Shown here: positions 1 through 4,502 of the stretch, one piece after another | Position numbering within the stretch: the first letter of the stretch is position 1 | Layout: each line of letters opens with the position of its first letter | DNA from: an uncultured Lachnospiraceae bacterium | GTDB taxonomy: Bacteria; Bacillota; Clostridia; Lachnospirales; Lachnospiraceae | Direction of reading: 5' to 3' | Length of the DNA stretch: 6,133 bases | Assembly: GCA_910577765.1 (NCBI GenBank) | Contig: CAJTOV010000194.1 | Span: forward strand, 1-6,133 | Notes under the pieces: generated by a model | Seen by the model: the letters and a program-made list of their open reading frames with translations, nothing else | The model's database searches: none | What the model was told of the DNA's origin: nothing | Program-made: the position numbers and the translations under genes

Positions 1-3
1 ATG

Positions 4-32
4 CTTCTTGTCCGGCATAGCCGGACAAGAAG
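4..32. repeat. Perfect inverted repeat (13-bp stem, 3-nt loop)
   Basis: Bases 4-16 are the exact reverse complement of bases 20-32, with the loop ATA at 17-19. Chance formation of so long a perfect stem is unlikely. No T tract follows on the plus strand, where the downstream bases are ATGCCCCCC. On the minus strand only three bases follow before the window ends. It could be the stem of a terminator for a gene to the left, a protein-binding palindrome, or a dispersed palindromic repeat. I cannot decide between these from the window. Confidence 0.75.
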
Positions 33-66
33 ATGCCCCCCGTGAATAGTAACAACACACGGCCTC

Positions 67-95
67 TTGCGAAATCCTACTGTCTGTGCTAAGAT
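67..95 (+). promoter_or_regulatory. Putative sigma-A type promoter, extended -10
   Basis: A -35-like TTGCGA (67-72, 4 of 6 matches to TTGACA) lies 17 bases before a -10-like TAAGAT (90-95, 4 of 6 matches to TATAAT). TG at 87-88 gives the extended -10 form TGnTAAGAT. The surroundings are AT-rich compared with the coding regions. Transcription would start near 102 and give a leader of about 77 bases before the first gene. An overlapping TAAAAT at 95-100 is a better -10 by itself but has no -35 at the right distance. The call rests on motif match and position only. Confidence 0.5.
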
Positions 96-119
96 AAAAT
101 CAAAACAAAATCCCAATGG

Positions 120-151
120 CGCCTGGAATTTCTCCCGCCGGAATCCAGGCG
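120..151 (+). promoter_or_regulatory. Leader hairpin upstream of the first gene
   Basis: CGCCTGGA at 120-127 pairs perfectly with TCCAGGCG at 144-151. Inside, TTC (130-132) pairs with GAA (141-143) after a two-base bulge, leaving a C-rich loop. The structure sits between the predicted transcription start and the ribosome binding site, ending 14 bases before AGGAGG. It has no T tract, so it is not a plain terminator. It may stabilise the mRNA or affect translation; no known riboswitch class is evident. Confidence 0.45.
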
Positions 152-165
152 TACACGTATGACGC

Positions 166-171
166 AGGAGG
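166..171 (+). promoter_or_regulatory. Ribosome binding site of the STM4015-family gene
   Basis: AGGAGG, a perfect Shine-Dalgarno core, lies 7 bases before the ATG at 179. It decides the start: the in-frame ATG at 116 has no such site and would place the leader hairpin and this AGGAGG inside the gene. Confidence 0.85.
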
Positions 172-178
172 TATTCTT

Positions 179-1057
179 ATGAGCTACATAGACATTAACG
201 ATCCCCATGCCAAAACCTATGCCTACGATTATGATGACTATGACAACGGCAAGGGACCGGTCTCCATGGTGGAGGAGATTCTGGCTGACCCGGATTTTCC
301 CGGCCTGGAGTATCTGGTGATCGGAAGCTGGGGTTCCGCTTACGAGGACGGATGCCAGGAGATTATCGACGGAATCGTGGACCATGCGGACCGTTTCTCC
401 CACATCACTAAGCTGTTTATCGGTAATATGGATTATGAGGAATGCGAGGTGTCCTGGATCATTCAGGGGAACTACAGCCGTCTGTGGGCTGCCATGCCCC
501 AGTTAAAGGAGCTGACCATCATGGGCAGCACGGACCTTGACTTAGGACAGATTGCCCATGATAACCTGGAATCCCTGGAGATCATCTGTGGCGGTCTGCC
601 GGAGCATGTGATCCAGTCCATCCAGAACGCCAGCCTGCCTTCCTTAAAGCGTCTGATGCTCTACATCGGTGTGGATAACTACGGTTTTGACGGCAATGCA
701 GACACCATCCGTGAGCTTTTGGACAAAGCTGATTTCCCCTGTCTGGAATACCTGGGACTGGCAGACAGCGAGATTCAGGACCAGGTGGCAGAGGTGGTTC
801 TGGAAAGCAGATTCATGGGCCAGCTTCATACCCTGGATCTGTCCATGGGAACCCTTACCGACAAAGGCGGCGCCCTGCTTCTGGAGAAGCTGCCCCAGTG
901 GCCCAATCTGAAAAAGCTTGACCTTCATTACCACTATCTGTCCGAGGAGATGGAGCAGAAGCTTGCCGGGCTTCCCCTGGAGGTGGATGTGTCCGAGCGG
1001 AACAAACCGGACCAGTACCGGGGTGAGATCTACATGTCCGCCATGATGACCGAATGA
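179..1057 (+). CDS. STM4015-family leucine-rich-repeat protein
   Basis: This 292-residue protein has no signal peptide or membrane segment, so it is probably cytoplasmic. The N-terminus holds an acidic, Tyr/Asp-rich stretch (residues 14-22) and an IGSW motif (48-51), followed by the characteristic EECEVSWI at 87-94. From about residue 106 to 255 there are irregular leucine-rich repeats (LKELTI, LESLEI, LKRLML, LEYLGL, LHTLDL, LKKLDL). The end, YRGEIYMSAMMTE, resembles the conserved RYxxVSE-like tail I recall for the STM4015 family. LRR folds usually bind other proteins, so a scaffold or substrate-presenting role for the enzymes downstream is reasonable, but this is inference and no activity is known to me. 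The start at 179 is set by AGGAGG at 166-171. The stop overlaps the next gene's start (ATGA). Family assignment comes from motif memory plus the matching gene order. Confidence 0.88.
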   Translation: MSYIDINDPHAKTYAYDYDDYDNGKGPVSMVEEILADPDFPGLEYLVIGSWGSAYEDGCQEIIDGIVDHADRFSHITKLFIGNMDYEECEVSWIIQGNYSRLWAAMPQLKELTIMGSTDLDLGQIAHDNLESLEIICGGLPEHVIQSIQNASLPSLKRLMLYIGVDNYGFDGNADTIRELLDKADFPCLEYLGLADSEIQDQVAEVVLESRFMGQLHTLDLSMGTLTDKGGALLLEKLPQWPNLKKLDLHYHYLSEEMEQKLAGLPLEVDVSERNKPDQYRGEIYMSAMMTE

Positions 1058-2166
1058 GTCCCAGACAGATTGTCCTCCTGGGCAGTCCCGGAACCAGACG
1101 AACCGTCTATCTGGAACAGGCAGCAAAGCAGTATGGGCTACCTGTTCTGGTTGTGGACTGGAACGGGTGGCAGGACCGGCTGCCGGGGACAGGCGTTCCC
1201 CTTTCACCGGATACGGAACTGTACATAAAAATTGACCCGCCTCTCTGGGACAGCTTCGTCCTGGATACGCTGGACGGGCTGGCGGCTTCCTACCGGCGGG
1301 ACCTGGAAGCCCTGGCAGCACTGAAACACCCGGCAGGAATCCATGCCCGGACAAACAGGCCCACAGACTCCGGAAGCGTAACATTTTTCAATCATCCTTC
1401 CGGCATTCTGGATCTGCTGGACAAGCGGGCCTGCAAAATACGGCTGGCCCAGGCAGGACTGCCTGTAACGGAAATGCTGGTCCCCGGGGACCATGGCCCC
1501 ATCCGTGCCACAGACCATCTGGTCCAGGCCATGCTCCACAGGCACATCCACCAGGTATTTGTCAAGCCGGTCTGCGGTTCCGGGGCTGCCGGTGTATCTG
1601 CGTTCCGCATCCAGCCCGGAACCGGGCGCATGGTGCTCTACACCTGTGCGGCAGAAACCCCGGACGGCAGCCTGGTCAATACCAGACGCCTTGTCCGCTG
1701 TGAGGACCGGGACCAGATCCGGCGCATGCTGGACAGACTCCTGGCTCTGGACTGTATTGCGGAACGCTGGTACGCCAAGGCCGAATACAAAGGCTTCTCC
1801 TATGACCTGCGGGTGGTGATGCAGAAGGGGGAGCCGGATTATCTTCTGGCCAGGCTTTCCAAAGGCCCCATTACCAACCTGCATCTCAACAACCGGCCCC
1901 TGGAGTATGATGCCCTGGGCCTTCCCCGGCAGGTACTTTCCCAGGTCCTCAGCCTGTGCAGGTCTGCCATGGACTGCTACCCGTCCCTCTCCTGCGCCGG
2001 CCTGGACATTCTGCTGGAAAAGGGCAGTCTGCGGCCCAGAATCATTGAGATGAATGCCCAGGGAGATCTAATCTACCAGGATATTTACCGGGAAAACCGG
2101 ATCTACCGCCGCCAGGCAGCGATCATGAAACAGTGGCTGGAGGCCGGAGGCTGCCCCGGCACCTGA
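1054..2166 (+). CDS. STM4014-family ATP-grasp protein
   Basis: A 370-residue, probably cytoplasmic protein. Residues 1 to about 95 form a pre-ATP-grasp domain that begins with an IVLLGSPGTRRT nucleotide-fold-like segment. The ATP-grasp core follows. K124 lies in LLDKRACK. FVKPVCGSGAAGVS has K171 and a glycine-rich loop at 174-182. D251 and R253 lie in YDLRVVM. The metal-binding set is D318 (AGLDILL) with E332 and N334 (IIEMNAQGD). All hallmarks of an active ATP-grasp enzyme are present. The superfamily, including RimK and glutathione synthetase relatives, joins a carboxylate to an amine or thiol through an acyl phosphate. The substrate here is unknown. The ATG overlaps the previous TGA by four bases and no Shine-Dalgarno sequence precedes it, so it is probably translated by coupling to the STM4015-family gene. 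A 73-base gap follows. Confidence 0.88.
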   Translation: MSPRQIVLLGSPGTRRTVYLEQAAKQYGLPVLVVDWNGWQDRLPGTGVPLSPDTELYIKIDPPLWDSFVLDTLDGLAASYRRDLEALAALKHPAGIHARTNRPTDSGSVTFFNHPSGILDLLDKRACKIRLAQAGLPVTEMLVPGDHGPIRATDHLVQAMLHRHIHQVFVKPVCGSGAAGVSAFRIQPGTGRMVLYTCAAETPDGSLVNTRRLVRCEDRDQIRRMLDRLLALDCIAERWYAKAEYKGFSYDLRVVMQKGEPDYLLARLSKGPITNLHLNNRPLEYDALGLPRQVLSQVLSLCRSAMDCYPSLSCAGLDILLEKGSLRPRIIEMNAQGDLIYQDIYRENRIYRRQAAIMKQWLEAGGCPGT

Positions 2167-2173
2167 CCGAAAC

Positions 2174-2198
2174 GGCCGGGGCCCTGCTTTCTCCGGCC
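2174..2198 (+). other. GC-rich hairpin in the gap between the second and third genes
   Basis: GGCCGGGG (2174-2181) can pair with CTCCGGCC (2191-2198), 8 bp with one G-U pair and a 9-base loop. It begins 7 bases after the STM4014-family stop codon. No T run follows, so full termination is unlikely. Processing, stability or partial attenuation are possible roles. In GC-rich DNA such a short stem can arise by chance. Confidence 0.35.
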
Positions 2199-2226
2199 TG
2201 CTGCCTCTGCTATCTTCACGGAAATC

Positions 2227-2233
2227 AAGGAGA
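2227..2233 (+). promoter_or_regulatory. Ribosome binding site of the STM4013-family gene
   Basis: AAGGAGA lies 6 bases before the ATG at 2240. It shows that this gene initiates independently after the 73-base gap, unlike the gene before it. Confidence 0.8.
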
Positions 2234-2239
2234 ACCGTC

Positions 2240-3130
2240 ATGACAGAACAAATACACAATACACAGCAGCCGGCTGCCCGGGAGGTTCCCTTCCAGATGC
2301 TGGCTGCTTCCCAGAAACGCCAGAAGCCTTCCGTTGACATGACCAGGGTCGTGGGGACCCGGGATATCCTGCTGGTCTGCCTGGACACCCTGCGCTACGA
2401 CGCGGCCATTCAGGAAGAAGCTGCCGGGACCACCCCGGTGCTGAACCGGTACGGTCCCTGGGAGAAACGCCAGGCTCCGGGAAACTTTACCTGGCCCTCC
2501 CACCATTCCATGTTCTCCGGCTTCCTGCCCTCTCCTTTTGACGCCAGGCATATCGGGGACCAGGAGCTTCTGTTCTTTCCAAAGGGTGTGGGACTTGGGC
2601 AGAAGGGCCCTGAGGGAGCTTATGCATTTTCCGGCAGCACCATCATGGAAGGTCTTGGCCGGGACGGCTATGCCACCTGGTGTGTGGGCGGCGTGGCCTT
2701 CTTTGACAAACGTTCGGATATGGGGAAGGTCTTTCCCGGCTACTTCCAGGAAAGCTTCTGGAATCCTTCCTTTGGCTGTCCGGTGAAAGACAGCACCCGC
2801 AACCAGGTGGATTTTCTCCTTAAAAAGCTGGACAAGGCTGATCCCGGGAAGCGTATATTCCTCTATCTCAATGTGGATGCCATTCATTATCCCAACTGCT
2901 TCTACCTGGAAGGAGCTGACCATGACAATCTGGAAAGCCACAAGGCGGCTCTCCGCTATGTGGACCGGGAGCTTGGACGGCTGTTTGAGGGCTGGAAGGC
3001 CATGCGCGGCGGGGCATTTGTGATCTGCTGCTCAGACCATGGCACCTGCTATGGGGAGGACGGCTGCCACTTCCATGGCATCAATCATCCGGTTGTCAAT
3101 ACGGTTCCCTACAAACACTTTTTCCTATAG
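2240..3130 (+). CDS. STM4013/SEN3800-family hydrolase (alkaline phosphatase superfamily)
   Basis: A 296-residue protein of the alkaline phosphatase/sulfatase fold, with no signal peptide. The first metal site shows as LVCLDTLRYD (D49, D54). The nucleophile region reads FTWPSHHSMFSGFLP, where T84 sits at the place of the sulfatase formylglycine residue (CxPSR becomes TxPSH, residues 84-88). VDAIHYP (D213, H216) and CCSDHG (D266, H267) supply further metal ligands, followed by His-rich residues H277, H279 and H283. The C-terminus PYKHFFL agrees with the VPYxHFLL-like ending I recall for this family. A Thr nucleophile is known in phosphoethanolamine transferases and lipoteichoic acid synthase, so phosphate ester or phosphodiester chemistry is more likely than sulfatase activity. 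The substrate is unknown. Two metal ions, probably Zn or Mn, would be expected from the superfamily. It lies mid-operon, between the ATP-grasp and radical SAM genes. Confidence 0.87.
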   Translation: MTEQIHNTQQPAAREVPFQMLAASQKRQKPSVDMTRVVGTRDILLVCLDTLRYDAAIQEEAAGTTPVLNRYGPWEKRQAPGNFTWPSHHSMFSGFLPSPFDARHIGDQELLFFPKGVGLGQKGPEGAYAFSGSTIMEGLGRDGYATWCVGGVAFFDKRSDMGKVFPGYFQESFWNPSFGCPVKDSTRNQVDFLLKKLDKADPGKRIFLYLNVDAIHYPNCFYLEGADHDNLESHKAALRYVDRELGRLFEGWKAMRGGAFVICCSDHGTCYGEDGCHFHGINHPVVNTVPYKHFFL

Positions 3131-3132
3131 CA

Positions 3133-3159
3133 GGGCGTCCGTAACCGTTGCGGACGTCC
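3133..3159 (+). other. 12-bp hairpin between the STM4013- and STM4012-family genes
   Basis: Bases 3133-3144 pair with 3148-3159 through 12 consecutive pairs (10 Watson-Crick, 2 G-U at 3135/3157 and 3142/3150) closing a CCG loop. The stem begins two bases after the TAG of the hydrolase gene. TGGCAAAAAGC follows rather than a T tract, so it is not an ordinary intrinsic terminator. G-U pairs act only in the RNA on this strand, which suits a role in mRNA processing, 3'-end protection or uneven expression along the operon. Confidence 0.6.
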
Positions 3160-3179
3160 TGGCAAAAAGCACCAGCCAC

Positions 3180-3184
3180 GGAGG
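3180..3184 (+). promoter_or_regulatory. Ribosome binding site of the STM4012-family gene
   Basis: GGAGG, followed by TTTTTCC, lies 7 bases before the ATG at 3192. It fixes the start there. The open frame extends upstream to 3039, but that would overlap the hydrolase gene by about 90 bases and run through the hairpin. Confidence 0.85.
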
Positions 3185-3191
3185 TTTTTCC

Positions 3192-4502
3192 ATGAACCCT
3201 TACATTCAGTACATGTACAGCTATCCCCACAAGACTGCCTACCAGCCCCTTACCGGGGTTGCGCTGGAAGACTATCTTCCTGTCCTGGCCGGCAGCGGCC
3301 ACGGGCTCTATCTGCACATTCCCTTCTGCCAGACCAAATGCGGCTACTGCAACCTGTTCTCCGTTACCGGCCAGGACTCTGCTGCCATGGACCGGTATCT
3401 GGACGCCGTAGAACGCCAGGCAAAGCAGTATGGAGCACTGCTGGCCCCCTTCCGGACGGAGTTTTCCAGTCTCACAATCGGCGGCGGCACCCCCCTTCTC
3501 CTGTCGGAAATCCAGATCCGGCGGATGTTCGCTGTCCTGGAAGACTGCTTTTCCTTCACTGCCGGACGGGAGCTGGTCATAGAGACCGCGCCCAACCAGA
3601 CCACGGAAGGGAAGCTGCGTCTGCTGAAAAGTTCCGGCGCCACCCGGATCAGCATGGGCATCCAGAGCTTTTCCGACCAGGAGCTGGAAACCCTGCGGCG
3701 CAGCCACCGGGCTGACCGTGCCCGCCAGGCCCTGGCCCTTTTAACCTCCTGTGACTTTCCCTGCATCAACGTGGACTTTATCTATGGGATACCCGGCCAG
3801 ACCGTCCAAAGCCTTCTAAGCTCCCTTAAGGAAGCCCTGACCTTTGAACCAGACGAGCTCTTTCTCTATCCCCTGTATGTGAAGCACGGCGCAAAGCTGG
3901 AGCGGGAGCCGGGGGACGGCATGGTTCTGGAGCCGGAAGCCGCCCTGGCCCAGTATCAGGCCGCATCGGCCTTTCTCCGGGAACAGGGCTTCCGTCAGGA
4001 TTCCATGCGCCGTTTTCTGCGCCAGAAGGGACAGCGGGTATACTCGGAGTGCGGTTTCGGAACCTCCCTGGCCCTGGGCTGCGGCGGAAGAAGCTATCTG
4101 GGCAATCTTCATTTCTCCACGCCCTACGCCATTACCCGCACCGGCTGTCTGGCCCAGCTTGCGGAATACGAAGCCACCCGGGATTTCACAAGGATTTCCC
4201 ACGGCCTGCTGCTTTCCGTCCAGGAGCAGAAGCGCCGGTATGTGATCCGCCACCTGCTGATCCAGCCGGGGCTTTCCCTGGATAAATATCAGGAACATTT
4301 CCACAGCCAGGCAGAGGCAGACTTTCCGCTGCTGGGCCAGTGGCTGGAAGAAGGGTATCTGGAGCGGCGGAGGGGGGAAGATGGGCCGGACTATCTTTCC
4401 CTGACTCCCTCTGGCATGGCTCTTTCCGACTATCTGGGGCCCCGGCTTGTATCTCCCCAGATCTGCCAGTATATGAAAGAATGGGAGGCTTCCCATGGAT
4501 AG
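3192..4502 (+). CDS. STM4012-family radical SAM protein (HemW-like)
   Basis: A 436-residue cytoplasmic radical SAM enzyme. The [4Fe-4S] cluster motif is CX3CX2C at C46, C50 and C53 inside HIPFCQTKCGYC, which matches the HemN/HemW style. GGGTP at 97-101 is the SAM-binding glycine motif, and ISMGIQSFSDQELETL continues the HemW-like pattern. The C-terminal part, from about residue 345, resembles the winged-helix HemN C-terminal domain (GLSLDKYQ, QWLEEGYLERR, LTPSGMALSDYL). The position two residues after C53 is Leu, so the fourth cysteine of oxygen-independent coproporphyrinogen oxidase (HemN) is absent. A homology-based label of coproporphyrinogen III oxidase would therefore be misleading. Neighbours point to the STM4011-STM4015 cassette instead. 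Relatives of this shape include heme chaperones and radical SAM methyltransferases; the actual reaction is unknown. The gene overlaps the next by 8 bases. Confidence 0.9.
   Translation: MNPYIQYMYSYPHKTAYQPLTGVALEDYLPVLAGSGHGLYLHIPFCQTKCGYCNLFSVTGQDSAAMDRYLDAVERQAKQYGALLAPFRTEFSSLTIGGGTPLLLSEIQIRRMFAVLEDCFSFTAGRELVIETAPNQTTEGKLRLLKSSGATRISMGIQSFSDQELETLRRSHRADRARQALALLTSCDFPCINVDFIYGIPGQTVQSLLSSLKEALTFEPDELFLYPLYVKHGAKLEREPGDGMVLEPEAALAQYQAASAFLREQGFRQDSMRRFLRQKGQRVYSECGFGTSLALGCGGRSYLGNLHFSTPYAITRTGCLAQLAEYEATRDFTRISHGLLLSVQEQKRRYVIRHLLIQPGLSLDKYQEHFHSQAEADFPLLGQWLEEGYLERRRGEDGPDYLSLTPSGMALSDYLGPRLVSPQICQYMKEWEASHG
4483..4488 (+). promoter_or_regulatory. Ribosome binding site of the STM4011-family gene
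   Basis: GGGAGG lies inside the end of the STM4012-family gene, 6 bases before the ATG at 4495. It supports this start over the in-frame ATG at 4507. Confidence 0.8.

Noticed and set aside
4..32. Intrinsic terminator on the plus strand
   Set aside because: The stem is followed by ATGCCCCCC rather than a T tract.
116..178. Longer start for the STM4015-family gene at ATG 116
   Set aside because: No ribosome binding site precedes 116, and the added codons would cover a hairpin and a perfect AGGAGG placed for the ATG at 179.
644..1384. Minus-strand open frame crossing the end of the first gene and the start of the second
   Set aside because: It spans two well-supported genes on the other strand and its low-complexity translation has no family signature.
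2225..2941. Minus-strand open frame opposite the STM4013-family gene
   Set aside because: No recognisable domain or ribosome binding site. The plus strand encodes all metal-site motifs of the hydrolase here.
2240..3130. Naming this gene a sulfatase
   Set aside because: The formylglycine position is Thr (T84), and the protein is short and lacks a signal peptide, unlike typical sulfatases.
3039..3191. Longer start for the STM4012-family gene at ATG 3039
   Set aside because: It would overlap the conserved C-terminal metal-binding region of the hydrolase. GGAGG at 3180-3184 sets the start at 3192, and the protein from there begins like its HemW-like relatives.
3192..4502. Naming this gene coproporphyrinogen III oxidase or hemW
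   Set aside because: The similarity covers the radical SAM core and the C-terminal winged helix only. The fourth HemN cysteine is missing and no heme gene is nearby; the gene order identifies the STM4012 family.
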